NCBI GenBank assembly: GCA_963800215.1
Contig: CAWCZY010000013.1
Coordinates: 1-64,000 of the forward strand
Reading direction: 5' to 3'
Length of the DNA stretch: 64,000 bases
From: JAJPKK01 sp963800215
GTDB lineage: Bacteria; Pseudomonadota; Alphaproteobacteria; Rhizobiales; Xanthobacteraceae
The first letter of the stretch is position 1. Every line of letters starts with the position of its first letter. The position numbers were made by a program, and so were the translations under genes. Below are positions 18,278 to 28,117 of this stretch, in pieces. The notes beneath the pieces are model-generated. The model searched no databases, was not told where the DNA came from, and saw only the letters and a program-made list of their open reading frames with translations.

Positions 18278-19680
18278 ATTGATTGCCTCCCTGGCCGCGG
18301 CATTGGCCAAGGCCCAGATGACGCTCACCAACCCGGAGAAGTCTCTCACCGCCATGGTCGGTAGCGATCGGTATGATGAGCCCGGGCGGACGTTCCGGTA
18401 TGCGCCGCTTTCGAGCGGCCTCGATATCGTCCGCAAGGCATTGGGCCAGCACGAGATCGCCACCGTGCAGACGACCGCTATCGATCAGGTCGCACAAGCG
18501 GTGTCATTGACCACGGTGCTGGCTCATTCGTCCGGGGAATGGATCGCGTCAGACTGGCCGGTGTGCGCCCTGTCCGAAATGGCAACGCCGCGCCGGATGG
18601 GCGCGGCGCTCACCTACGCACGGCGTTACGCGCTCTTCACGCTGGTCGGCATCGCAGGCGAGGAAGACGTCGATGCACCAGATCTCGGCGGGCAGCCGAG
18701 CGAAAGGTCCGGGAGCGCGCGCAACGAGTCCGGTACGGGGAAGGCAAACGGAAGCGGTGCTTCCCAGACATTCCGTTCCTTTTCCGCGAACCGGAAGCCC
18801 TGGTCCCCGCCCGCGCCCGCGCTTGATCCAGAGAAATCCGCGGTCTTGCGCGACCAACTCCTTGAGCGAGGTGCGGAGCCTTGCCTGTCAGGAGGAGGTT
18901 ACGGCATGGGCGCAAGGCGCGTTCGGCGCAAAGAACACGCTCACCACCGCGGACTCGGTCCTCGTGGAGGCTGAGTTCGCAGAGAGGCTGGCGGGGTTCG
19001 GGGACGGTGGGCTGGTTGAAGAACTCTTGCCCTCTCCTCCCGGCGTCAGCGATGACGACGCGGCCATTGCAGTAGGGATGCAGGTGGCCGCCGCCGATCA
19101 ACCGGCCGTGCCAGAAGTCAGGCTGCCGCCCGTGGCGGGCCAGCTGCCCACCCGGAGGAAGAGACGTGCCCGACGCTCGGCCTCCGCGGCGCCGGTCCCC
19201 GCCGCGAATGACGCCGGACGCCCTGCTGTAGGTCCCGGGTCTGAAAAGCGCGTGAATGATGCCGTCGCCGGGCATATCGACAAAAGCGTTCTCACGCTGA
19301 GCGAACCGCGCCGCTACCGTGATCGTGCGCATCTCGAGTTCGTTTCCTCCCAACCGTGCCTCCTGTGCGGACGCCGGCCTTCGGACGCCCACCACCTGAG
19401 ATTTGCTCAACCACGAGCGCTGGGCCGCAGGGTCAGCGACGAGTTCGCGGTTCCCCTTTGCCGCACCCACCACCGTGCCCTCCATGACCGGGGCGATGAA
19501 GCGGCGTGGTGGACGTCATTCCAGCTTGATCCGATCATTGTTGCCCGTCAGCTGTGGAAACGCTCGCGCCTCGACGAAGCCCACCTCCACGGCGCGTCAC
19601 TTTCAGTTTCAATCACGCCATTGGTCCGGAACGCAGGGGACGGGAGCATTGACCCACGTGCTCTCAGCGGGGATCCATGA
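18261..19680 (+). CDS. ERF-family single-strand annealing protein with C-terminal HNH-like domain (frameshifted)
   Basis: The N-terminal ~150 residues show ERF features (SELIASLAAALAKAQ, FRYAPLSSGLDIVRKAL, RMGAALTYARRYALFTLVGI). The frame slips near 18860, in the segment reading LRDQL. The continuing frame carries a basic linker and a zinc/HNH-like domain: CLLCGRRPSDAHHLR, then VPLCRTHHRALHDRG, resembling DUF968. With the slip corrected the protein is ~470 residues. ERF proteins anneal single strands; a fused HNH-like tail suggests linked cleavage. ATG 18261 has GGAGG upstream. It ends with ATGA overlap into the DUF2130 gene. Confidence 0.8.
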
Positions 19681-20984
19681 AGGCCAATCGCAGGAACGCG
19701 CTCCGTGTGGAGCCAACACTCACCTGCCCAACTTGCCGAACCGAGATCAAGTTGACGGAGTTGCTCGCGGCGCCGCTGATCGACGAGACCCGCAGGCGCT
19801 ACGAGGACCAACTCGCCCGAAAGGAGTTGGAGATCGCCTCCCGGGAGGCGGCCGTCCGCGAGCAGCGAGTGCAGATCGCCGCAGCGAAGGATTCCATCGA
19901 GGCCGAAGTGACCGCCAAACTGGACGAAGAGCGCGGCCGCATCGCGGCGAGGGAGGCCCACAAGGCAAGGCGAATTGTCGCCATCGACTTCGAGCAGAAG
20001 GTCAAGGAGATCACCGAACTCAACAAGGTCCTGATGCAGCGGGACACCAAGCTCGCAGAAGCGCAGCGGGCGCAGGTGGACTTGATCCGAAAACAGCGCG
20101 AACTCGACGACGCCAAGCGCGAGATGGACTTGACCATTCAGAAGCAGGTTCAGGCCGAGCTGGGTGCGGTTCGAGAACAGGCAAAGCAGGAAGCGGAAGA
20201 CGCCTTGACCCTAAAGGTCCGAGAGAAGGCGGAACAGATCGCCTCCATGCAGCGACAGATCGAAGAACTGAGGCGAAGGGCTGAGCAAGGTTCCCAGCAG
20301 CTCCAAGGCGAAGTTCAAGAGCTCGTCCTCGAAGCGCTGCTCCGCCAGAAATTTCCTCGTGACCTGCTTGAGCCCGTGCCGAAGGGCGTGTTTGGCGGCG
20401 ACCTGATCCAGCGGGTTGTCGGACCGAACGGTCAACTCTGTGGATCCATCCTGTGGGAGGCCAAGCGCACCAAGAACTGGAGCGATGGTTGGCTTGGTAA
20501 GCTCCGTGAAGATCAGCGGACGGCTAAGGCCGATATGGCCCTGATCGTATCGCAGGCGCTGCCCAAGGGCTTGCAGACGTTCGACCGAATTGCCGGCGTT
20601 TGGGTTACCGAGCCGCGGAGCGCCCTGGCCGTGGCTGTCGCCCTGCGAGAATCATTGATCGCTCTGTCGGCCGCACGGCTTGCCGGAGAAGGGCAGCAGA
20701 CCAAGATAGAATTGGTTTATCAGTACTTTACCGGCCCACGTTTCCGGCGCCGCATCGAGGCCGTGGTCGAGCGCTTTTCGGACATGCAGGCCGACCTCGA
20801 CCGAGAACGCAAAACAATGATGCGCCTCTGGGCAAAGCGAGAAGAACAGATTCGCGGGGTCATCGAATCCACGGCAGGACTGTATGGAGACCTGCAAGGC
20901 ATTGCTGGCCAAACGCTTCTTGAAGTCGAAGGGTTGCAGCTGCCGCTGCTCGACGGACGCCCCGGGCGTGCCGACACCGAATGA
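19677..20984 (+). CDS. DUF2130 family protein (coiled coil plus nuclease-like domain)
   Basis: 435 residues. A short zinc-ribbon-like start (CPTCRTEI) is followed by a long charged coiled coil (about 40-215) and the DUF2130 domain (about 220-400), with FGGDLIQRV and SILWEAKRTKNWSDGW. The Asp plus E-x-K arrangement is consistent with the restriction-endonuclease-like fold proposed for this family. It is the third gene of the recombination module, coupled to ERF by ATGA overlap, so a DNA-processing role is likely but not shown. Confidence 0.85.
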   Translation: MKANRRNALRVEPTLTCPTCRTEIKLTELLAAPLIDETRRRYEDQLARKELEIASREAAVREQRVQIAAAKDSIEAEVTAKLDEERGRIAAREAHKARRIVAIDFEQKVKEITELNKVLMQRDTKLAEAQRAQVDLIRKQRELDDAKREMDLTIQKQVQAELGAVREQAKQEAEDALTLKVREKAEQIASMQRQIEELRRRAEQGSQQLQGEVQELVLEALLRQKFPRDLLEPVPKGVFGGDLIQRVVGPNGQLCGSILWEAKRTKNWSDGWLGKLREDQRTAKADMALIVSQALPKGLQTFDRIAGVWVTEPRSALAVAVALRESLIALSAARLAGEGQQTKIELVYQYFTGPRFRRRIEAVVERFSDMQADLDRERKTMMRLWAKREEQIRGVIESTAGLYGDLQGIAGQTLLEVEGLQLPLLDGRPGRADTE

Positions 20985-21184
20985 CGCGCTGGGCTTTGCC
21001 GAACGGGAAATATCGCCCCGAGCGAGACTCAGGTTTTGCGCCGTGGTATCCGTCCGAACACCGGGTTTTTTGGATAAGCACGCGTCGACATCGATCGCAA
21101 GACGGCCGCAAGCGTTTCGCACCCACGACCATCGCGGCGTCTGTCGGTGTACTCCGCCGACGGCTGCCTCGCCGCAGCAAGTAG
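20981..21184 (+). CDS. Small basic protein after DUF2130 gene, unknown function
   Basis: 67 residues, basic (WISTRRHRSQDGRKRFAP), with its ATG overlapping the DUF2130 stop in an ATGA arrangement. That coupling is the main reason to accept it. The C-terminal TIAASVGVLRRRLPRR may be a DNA-binding helix pair. No family recognised. Confidence 0.4.
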   Translation: MTRWALPNGKYRPERDSGFAPWYPSEHRVFWISTRRHRSQDGRKRFAPTTIAASVGVLRRRLPRRSK

Positions 21185-21337
21185 CAGGAACTAAGCCAAG
21201 TCCGTGACGACTGAGCGGACAATCCGACCGGCGAAATTATTTCCACCGCACCGACAATTGACGAACACATAGAGCTGTCAGTGCAGTAGCTCAGGACCGG
21301 AACCGCCTTAGGCCGGCGAGTTCGACCGTAGCCGGCT

Positions 21338-22363
21338 CTACGCCGCCTTCTGCTCCAAATCCGCCTTCCATTGGCCGAGGCTGGCGAGGCCGTTCATGCG
21401 GGCGCGGTGGGTGAAGGCGCGCTGGGCGGCGGCGACGTTCTCGGGCTTGCCGGACCACGCCTGCTGCGGCGCTGCCTGCAAGGCGCGGCCATAGGAGAAG
21501 GTCAGCGTCCAGGGCAGGCCGCCGATGCGGTTCATGGCGTCGAGGTGGGCGGTCGCCTCCTCGTCCGACTGCCCGCCGGACAGGAACGCGATGCCCGGCA
21601 CCGCGCCCGGCACGCAGTTCTTGAGCAGCCGCACGGTCATCTCGGCGACCTCTTCGACGCCGGCGCGCCGGGCGCTCTTGTTGCCGGGAATGACCATGTT
21701 CGGCTTGAGCACCATGCCTTCCAGCGCGACCCGGTTGTAATACAGCTCCTGGAAGGTCTCCTTGAGCACCCATTCGGTGACGCCGTAGCAGCGGTCGATG
21801 TCGTGGTCGCCGTCCATCAGCACCTCCGGCTCGACGATCGGCACGATCTGCGCGGCCTGGCACAGTGCCGCATAGCGCGCCAGCGCATGGGCATTGGCGT
21901 GCAGGCACGCGTAGCTCGGGATGCCGGCGCCGATGTCGATCACCGCCCGCCACTTCGCGAAGCGCGCGCCCTGCGCGTAATATTTGGGCAGCCGGTCGGC
22001 GAGCCGGTCGAGGCCGATGGTGACGAGCTCGTTCGGGCAGCAGGGCAACGGCTTGGTGCCCTCATCGACCTTGATGCCGGGGATGGCGCCGGCCTGCTCG
22101 ATGATCTTGACCAGCGGCGTGCCGTCCTTGGCCTTCTGCCAGATGGTCTCGTCATAAAGGATGACGCCGGAGATGTGGCTGCGCATCGCCTCGGTCGCAC
22201 GGAACATCAATTCGCGGTAGTCGCGGCGGTTGTCCTCGGTGTTTTCGGCGCCGATGGCGTCGAAGCGCTTCTTGATGGTGCCGGTCGATTCGTCGGCTGC
22301 CAGAAGACCCTTGCCCGGCGCGACCATGGCGGTCGCGATCTTGTTCAATGCATCGAGGTCCAT
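21338..22363 (-). CDS. Fructose-bisphosphate aldolase, class I
   Basis: 341 residues, full length for the class I enzyme that interconverts fructose 1,6-bisphosphate with glyceraldehyde 3-phosphate and dihydroxyacetone phosphate. Seen: GKGLLAADESTGTIKKRF, GVILYDETIW, and the Schiff-base Lys in GMVLKPNMVIPGNK; GIAFLSGGQSDEEAT follows. The frame is uninterrupted. It lies downstream of phosphoglycerate kinase on the same strand with about 95 bases between them, a common glycolysis/gluconeogenesis arrangement in Hyphomicrobiales. A decayed copy of its C-terminal end is found at 29911-30045. Confidence 0.95.
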   Translation of the reverse strand: MDLDALNKIATAMVAPGKGLLAADESTGTIKKRFDAIGAENTEDNRRDYRELMFRATEAMRSHISGVILYDETIWQKAKDGTPLVKIIEQAGAIPGIKVDEGTKPLPCCPNELVTIGLDRLADRLPKYYAQGARFAKWRAVIDIGAGIPSYACLHANAHALARYAALCQAAQIVPIVEPEVLMDGDHDIDRCYGVTEWVLKETFQELYYNRVALEGMVLKPNMVIPGNKSARRAGVEEVAEMTVRLLKNCVPGAVPGIAFLSGGQSDEEATAHLDAMNRIGGLPWTLTFSYGRALQAAPQQAWSGKPENVAAAQRAFTHRARMNGLASLGQWKADLEQKAA

Positions 22364-22458
22364 CGCACTCTCCTCCTGCTCGCTGCGGCGCTGCGCCGAT
22401 GGCGCGGCCGCTCACGTCGTCTTAATGGTCTGACCCCAACAATTGGTTCCCATCGCGT

Positions 22459-23694
22459 TCAGATCGCACCACTGGAAGCCGCCAGCCGGGCCGCCGCCGG
22501 GCCCTTGATCCGCAACACCTCGACCCCCGGCAAGGCCTTGCCTTCCATCCACTCCAGGAACGCTCCGCCGGCGGTCGACACATAGGTGAACCGCTCAGTC
22601 ACCCCGGCGACGTTGAGGGCGGCCACCGTATCGCCGCCGCCGCCGACCGAAACCAGCTTTCCGGCCGCGGTCAATTCGAGCCGCGGCCTCCGCCACCTCG
22701 TCGGTGCCGATGTCGAACGGCTCCACCTCGAACGCGCCGAGCGGGCCGTTCCAGACCAGCGTCTTGACCCGCGCCAGCACCGAGATCACGTGCTCCACCG
22801 TGCGCGGACCGATATCGAGGATCATCTCGTCGGGCCGACCGCGTCGATCGGCACCGCCCGCGCCGGCGCGCCGGCCTTGAACGCCTTGGCGACCACCGCA
22901 TCGACCGGCAGCACCACCTCGCAATGATGCGCCTTGGCGGTGGCGAGGATGTGCTGGGCGGTGGCGGCGAGGCCGCGCTCGCACAGCGACATGCCCACCA
23001 CCCTGCCCTGGGCCGCGAGGAAGGTGTTGGCCATGCCGCCGCCGATGATCAGCACGTCGACCTTGGCGACGAGATTGCCCAGGAGATCGAGCTTGGACGA
23101 CACCTTGGAGCCGCCGACGATGGCGGCGACCGGGCGCTGCGGCGCTTCCAGCGCCTTGGCGAGCGCGACCAGCTCGGCCTCCATGGTGCGGCCGGCATAG
23201 GCGGTGAGCACGTGGCCGAGGCCTTCGGTCGAGGCGTGGGCGCGGTGGGCGACCGAAAAGGCGTCGTTGACCCAGATGTCGCCCAGCGCGGCGAGCGCGG
23301 CGACGAAGGCCGGGTCGTTCTCGACCTCGCCGGGGTCGAAGCGGGTGTTCTCGAGGCAGAGGATGTCGCCGTTCTTCATTGCCGCGACGGCGGCGACCGC
23401 CACCGGGCCGATGCAGTCGTCGGCAAAGGCGATGTCGCGGCCGAGATGACGGGCGAGCGCGGCGGCGACCGGCCGCAGCGAGTCCGCGGCATTGCGCCCT
23501 TTGGGACGGCCGAAATGGGAGAGCAGGATGACCTTGCCGCCCTTGGCCGCAATCTCGGCCACGGTCGGCGCCATCCGCTCGATGCGGGTGGGATCGCCGA
23601 CCTCGCCGTCGGCCATCGGCACGTTGAGGTCGACCCGCAGCAGCACCCGCTTGCCGCGGAGATCGACGTCGTCGAGGGTTCGGAACTGCGTCAC
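22459..23694 (-). CDS. pgk: Phosphoglycerate kinase (two frameshifts)
   Basis: Transfers phosphate between 1,3-bisphosphoglycerate and ADP. The N-terminal domain is intact (LLRVDLNVPM, ILLSHFGRPKG, DIWVNDAFSVAHRAHAS, GGSKVSSKLDLL). The frame slips near 22830 (continuing DEMILDIGPRTVEHV, VWNGPLGAFE) and again near 22680 (continuing SVGGGGDTVAALNVAGV to the stop). With both corrected, the length is ~411 residues, normal for the enzyme. Since pgk is normally essential and the remaining sequence is well conserved, sequencing errors in GC runs are more likely than true loss. Confidence 0.92.
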
Positions 23695-23973
23695 GCTCTA
23701 ATCCATTGAGGCACTGGGTGGACTCTGGACTTTCATCGTATCGATTTTCGACTCGATTGAATTATCATGTTGTCGAGTGACGCAGCGCGGAACCTCCCCA
23801 GTGGGTGGGATAAAGATATGCCATGATCATTCAGCAGTGAGGTGCCTCGGTTTTGGGCAGGCAAGGAGCAGGGCCGGTTACCTGTTTTTTCTCGGTGACG
23901 CAGTTGTTCAATACCACCGTGGCAACCGCGCATCCGGCACATCAGGACGGCCTCTCGATGTCGCGTTCATCGG

Positions 23974-24300
23974 TCAGCCTTGAAATGGGAACGAGAGGTC
24001 GAAGCCGCATGCATGACACCTAAACGCATCTTCTTTGCTAGGACCGGTGGCTGGAATGGCAACCAATGACGCTCGCATTTCATGGTCAATCCAACAACGT
24101 GGGCACTGGAGGTCTCCGCCGAATTCAGGCTGGAAGCTCGCAAGTCGCTCGCGTGCGAGGGTCGCCGCATGCAGACGCGCCGCTATCTTGCTCTTGCGCG
24201 TCTCCATCTCTGCAAGCTCACGCTTCAAGCGGACAGCGCTCTCATCGGCCAGACCAGCAAATTTTTGCGCGATCTCCTCGATCTGCGTCGCATAGCGCAT
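23974..24300 (-). CDS. Small zinc-ribbon protein, unknown function
   Basis: 108 residues. An N-terminal helical region (IEEIAQKFAGLADESAVRLK) precedes a CPRC ... CHACG zinc ribbon ending DLSFPFQG. Two CxxC pairs about 32 residues apart support metal binding. No close family is recognised; such short proteins are frequent in Bradyrhizobium accessory regions. Confidence 0.6.
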   Translation of the reverse strand: MRYATQIEEIAQKFAGLADESAVRLKRELAEMETRKSKIAARLHAATLARERLASFQPEFGGDLQCPRCWIDHEMRASLVAIPATGPSKEDAFRCHACGFDLSFPFQG

Positions 24301-24849
24301 TGGTTGTCCGTCTCTAATGAAAACTGAGCAGCCTCGGCGAGGAGCGCAATTTCGTTGACGCTGAAAGCCGAGGTCTTAAGACGGAGCGCGCCGGGCCTCG
24401 CAAGCCGGCGGCCCTCAGGAAGATGCAAGCCTCTTCACCACTAGAAAACCGTCCAATGAGGCAGCCGAAATGTTCGCGTCTCCTGGGACTAACTGTCCTG
24501 GCACGCCACCAGCAGCCCCAAGGCACTAAGCGAAACCATGCTCGCAAGCAACAAAACGATCCACATGCCGTTGATCCCCCGATCCAATCGGTAACCAATC
24601 TCCCCACATTTGAGAGGGTGCCAACGATAAAATGGCCGAATTTTGGCCAGTTTGGGTGTTGGCGCGACGCGCGGCGCGGCCCGCAAGACCATGCACAGGG
24701 CCAACATCGGAGTGCCGGTCGCGCAACTGGAATAAAATACGACTTGGAATTCAAAGGCGAGCCGAGCACATGTCGATTGGGGCCTGGGCCTTCCGAGCTT
24801 CCAGATTGACGGTCGCCTCTGCGTCATGTCCGTGAGGTACGGAAAATCT
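24301..24849. other. Gap in the decayed region, no confident gene
   Basis: Minus-strand frames overlap here; one contains a hydrophobic stretch (GMWIVLLLASMVSLSALGLL) at about 24495-24560 that may be the end of a broken membrane protein. Nothing continuous can be supported. Confidence 0.4.
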
Positions 24850-25035
24850 TCAACAGCCGGAAACGCGAACCCGGCTCGACTTCGAACTCGGCCCGCGTTC
24901 GGCGCGCCGTTTCAATTCACCATACGTCGACACGAACGCGCCGCAGTCGGCGCACATGACAGGTTGATCTTCTTCCAGCGCTTGCGGATAGACGAGCGCC
25001 GGACTGAGACAAACAGGACATCCGAATTTGTTCAT
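24850..25035 (-). CDS. Very small zinc-ribbon protein, unknown function
   Basis: 61 residues starting MNKFGCPVC, with a second pair in MCADCGAFVSTYGEL; the two CxxC pairs are about 20 residues apart. Basic C-terminus. A longer frame reaches 25077 but the short start puts the first Cys pair near the N-terminus, as in similar ribbons. Unknown function. Confidence 0.5.
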   Translation of the reverse strand: MNKFGCPVCLSPALVYPQALEEDQPVMCADCGAFVSTYGELKRRAERGPSSKSSRVRVSGC

Positions 25036-25384
25036 TACGCCACTCGTACTCCACATTGATGCCCTCCTGGATAACACGGCAGCTCGCTCGTAGGCACAAG
25101 TACAAATATTAATCTTACCTGCCCGCCATATGCGCAGGTCGGCGCTTTCCCAGGCAAGGGATCGGTGCGGGCGGCAGAGTTAAGTTAAGAATGATGGGGG
25201 AGCCAGATCCAGGAAAGGTATCGGAACCATTCAGCCCTGTCGGAGTTCATCCGAGGATTTGGCCCGGTCCTCGATGGACGTTTCATGCCAATTGTCGAAT
25301 AACACGCCCGGCCATGAAATATTTGTCGAGAGATCCTGATGGTATCGGGCCGGTGCACCCCGTGATGAGGCGCATACGCCCGGA
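25036..25384. other. Gap in the decayed region, no confident gene
   Basis: An open plus-strand frame (25191-25442) has no features; nothing is supported apart from AT-rich patches around 25100-25130. Confidence 0.4.
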
Positions 25385-25489
25385 ATGGCAGCCTTCAGCT
25401 CCGGCGATTATCGCCGTCTGGCGGAAGAATGCTTCGTTCTAGCTGCGGTTGCAAAAGATTTCGGACGCCTCGAAGAAGCTCGCGAGTGA
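25385..25489 (+). pseudogene. Short remnant of a small hypothetical family (YRRLAEEC motif)
   Basis: 34 residues, GDYRRLAEECFVLAAVAKD then a stop. The YRRLAEEC-type motif is common at the start of ~70-residue hypothetical proteins in Bradyrhizobium relatives; here the stop comes early. Probably a truncated remnant, possibly never translated. Confidence 0.35.
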
Positions 25490-25642
25490 AGGCGAACACT
25501 ATTTGCGCTGCGAGGCGCGTATTGATCACGATGGAAGCGGCATTCAGCATCGAAACCCCTCGATGATGCCTTGGCTCGTAGAGTTGGTCCCGGTTGCATC
25601 GATAAGCGGCCCGCGTCAGCGAGGCGTCCCGGCGGGCGCAAG

Positions 25643-25940
25643 TTAGTAGGGCTGGTCGCCGCAGATTGTGAACTCGATGGCCGTAGCGCCTGTGGTGGGT
25701 AGTAGTCCCAAAGGGCGTGATGCTGCGTGCTGCGATTGTCCCAGAATGCAATCGAATGCGGCCGCCATTCAAAGCGCACGCTGAACTCAGGCGTCTCGAC
25801 GTGCCGAAAGAGCATGTTGAGAATCGCGTCGCTCTCGTTCTTCTGCAGACCTACGATGCGTGTTGTGAAGAAGCGGTTGACGAACAAGCATTTCCTCGTG
25901 GTCACCGGGTGGGTCCGAACCACGGGATGTTCGGCACGCG
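25643..25940 (-). pseudogene. TauD/TfdA-family dioxygenase, C-terminal fragment
   Basis: The segment HPVVRTHPVTTRKCLFVNRF, then LNMLFRHVETPEF, RFEWRPHSIAFWDNRSTQHH and a frame-slipped RYGHRV, TICGDQPY ending at 25643, is the C-terminal third of an Fe(II)/2-oxoglutarate dioxygenase such as taurine dioxygenase. The distal iron-ligand His and the substrate/cosubstrate-binding Arg region are recognisable, but the N-terminal two thirds, with the HxD iron motif, are missing. The homology stops near 25940, where an H-NS-like fragment starts on the opposite strand, marking a rearrangement junction. Confidence 0.75.
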
Positions 25941-25956
25941 GGTAGGTCTGACGCGG

Positions 25957-26198
25957 CTCTTTCCTCCAAAGTAGCCGAGGAACGTCGAGCGCTGGAGACA
26001 AAGCTCGCGAGCCTCAACGGCTTCCGGGCCGGAACCAAGGGGCCCAAGTCGCGTAACGGCGGGGATGTTCGTGCAGTCGTTCCCAAATATCGAAATCCCG
26101 AAAATCTTGCTGAGACCTGGGCCGGGCGCGGATTGAAACCACGCTGGTTGGCCGCGGCGATCAAATCCGGCAAGAGGGCCGAAGATTTTCCAGTATGG
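25957..26198 (+). pseudogene. H-NS-like histone family protein, 3' fragment
   Basis: The open frame reads VAEERRALETKLASLNGF, VPKYRNPENLAETWAGRG and LKPRWLAAAIKSGKRAEDF. This is the DNA-binding AT-hook-like domain of the H-NS/MvaT-like proteins of rhizobia (pattern KYRNP..TWAGRG..P.W). The N-terminal oligomerisation domain is missing, and the normal stop after EDF-x-x is absent: the frame runs on to 26381 into unrelated sequence. No own start codon. It begins where the tauD fragment ends. Confidence 0.7.
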
Positions 26199-26606
26199 AG
26201 CGGCGTCACCGAAATCAAAGGGCCGCAAAAAGCTGCGCAAGTAGCATTGCGCCCGGGCCGTTCGACAATATACGCCGTCAGCATTGCTCTCGTCGGATTT
26301 GACGGAGCTTTCGCCGCGACGCCTCTTGCGGTTACGCGGTGCGGCGTTTTGAATGGCGTCCGCTGCGGCTCTGTTACTTGACAGTGAGTTGATCGGCCCC
26401 ACCAGCGTGGGGTCGAAACGCACGTGGGCGCGGCAGACTTTCACACATGGGCGAATACCGCCTTGGGGGTGTCGGTGATGGCAGCGGATTGAGCGGCAGC
26501 ACCGCCACCCGAATGCCGTGGTCTTCGACTTCGCGATCGACGACATTGCCGGATTCCAGCCCTTGTTGCATCAACCCGAACTTTCCAGCGAGCGGCCCGG
26601 GACTCT

Positions 26607-27020
26607 TCACGATCGATGAGAGCGCGGCCCATGACACCGCGCGGCGAACGTCATCTCAGCACGCTGCCCGATGTCCTCGGGCGAGTTGAACGCGCCTCCG
26701 CGATGGTTGATGCGAAAGAACCAGCCCCCGTTCGGACGTCGCGATCGTCGCATCCGGGAGAGAACGTCGGCGCGACGGTCGGCGGCGAGGACATACAGCG
26801 TGTGGAGATCGGGATCGGCGCACGAAAGCTGCGGGCGGCGGGTCTGCGCCGACATGCCCTTGCGGGCGCCGACCAGGATGATGGCGGCATCGGATTTCGA
26901 GGCGCCGGTCGCCATGTTGCGGGTGTATTGCTCATGCCCCGGCGTATCCGCCACGATGAAAGAACACCTGTCCGTGGCGAAATACCGGTACGCGACGTCG
27001 ATGGTTATGCCCTGCCCGAA
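26607..27020 (-). pseudogene. CysN-type sulfate adenylyltransferase GTPase subunit, internal fragment
   Basis: ITIDVAYRYFATDRCSFIVA then DTPGHEQYTRNMATGASKSD and AAIILVGARKGM match the G2-G3 part of the CysN GTPase (the DTPGHEQY G3 motif is diagnostic). The P-loop that should lie ~60 residues earlier is missing, and after AQTRR the sequence degenerates. Only this internal piece is identifiable. With the nearby tauD fragment it hints at a lost sulfur-assimilation locus. Confidence 0.7.
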
Positions 27021-27227
27021 AGGCCGCGGAGTGTGGCGTCGTCAGATTGGTTGCTCCGGGTCGGCGGGCAACTTCGGCGGGCCTGACAGAGCCGGCGTGC
27101 CTGACACCTCGCGTCTATCTTAGCTGGGAAAGCGTCACCATCTATCCTGTACCAAAGGTCATCCGGCGAAAACTGGGCTCGTTGGAATTGAGCGCAAGCG
27201 GCGAACAACCTTGCGAGTGGAGCTACA

Positions 27228-27449
27228 ATGAAACTGTTGCGGAGTTGAGAGGGACACGGTCGCTCGCTCGCGAAGGCCGTCAGTTGGCGCATTACCGGCA
27301 GCATCGATACATTCATCATCAGCTTTTTTGCGACGGGGAAGATCGGTCTCGCTGGTACCATCGCCGGCGTCGAAGTGGTGACGAAGATCGCCATCTACTA
27401 TCTTCACGAACGTGTGTGGGCGGCCATACCCTGGGGGCGAGGCAACTGA
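27228..27449 (+). pseudogene. DUF2061 membrane protein with in-frame stop at codon 7
   Basis: From ATG 27228 the codons read MKLLRS, then TGA, then continue in the same frame as HGRSLAKAVSWRITGSIDTF, IISFFATGKIGLAGTIAGVE and VVTKIAIYYLHERVWAAIPW to a stop at 27447. This is a complete DUF2061 two-helix membrane protein, apart from the premature TGA. No alternative start exists after the stop, so it is a point-mutated pseudogene or a one-base error. DUF2061 genes often sit near cysN/cysC loci, matching the cysN fragment beside it. Confidence 0.8.
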
Positions 27450-27593
27450 CATGATCAGCGTCCCCGCGGTAGAGGGTTAATGGGTGGTCTGCAGCTGCGC
27501 GCGGTTCGTGACTGTTCCGGCTGTTCGGGATCAGAACAGGCGGCGGCGTCAGCGTTACGCGGGTTCGCGGGCGTGATCCCTGGAGGAGAGAAA

Positions 27594-27737
27594 ATGAAAT
27601 TCGGACGGGATACGCGCGAAGGGCATGATCAGCATACAGAATTTAATTGGCTGCCATCGTTCTGCTCGACCCCCGTTGTCGAGGCCAAGATTTTACGTGG
27701 CCAGGGCCCGAGTATCTTTGTGCCACAGCTATTTTGA
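27594..27737 (+). CDS. 47-residue ORF with strong ribosome-binding site, unknown
   Basis: GGAGGAGA lies 4-5 bases ahead of ATG 27594, the best ribosome-binding site in the surrounding decayed region. The product (MKFGRDTREGHDQHTEFNWL onward) has no recognised motif. It may be the start of a gene whose remainder is lost. Confidence 0.35.
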   Translation: MKFGRDTREGHDQHTEFNWLPSFCSTPVVEAKILRGQGPSIFVPQLF

Positions 27738-28117
27738 GGTGGTCCCATGAAACGGCAAATATGACGAACATCTCATCGCTCGTCATGCCGCTGGTGCGCT
27801 TCGAAGGACCCTGAATTTGGGTGATCGTGGTCATGAGAAGTTGTCCCTCTCAATCTTGTCTTTTGGAAATTTTTGCGGGCCAGCCAAAATGCAATGCTGG
27901 CGAGTTTCGGGATGCTCGCCTGCCGACGGCACCAGCGCTGCCTTTGAAACTAGGGACGACGGCATGTCCCGCTGGCAGCTCGGATATGACGATGACAGTG
28001 TGACTCCCATAATGAAAGGGGGCGCAACGGTAATCGTCGATTGCCGCCACACGCGGACTCCACAGCGATGGCGACGGCCGGTGCACCGCTGGTGCGCCAG
28101 CGCGGCGGAGGCGGCAG
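27738..28117. other. Gap in the decayed region, no confident gene
   Basis: Short frames on both strands lack motifs. Nothing is supported. Confidence 0.4.

Noticed and set aside
21371..22585. 404-codon plus-strand open frame over the aldolase
   Set aside because: Shadow of the class I aldolase on the minus strand; translation is Gly/Val/Arg low complexity.
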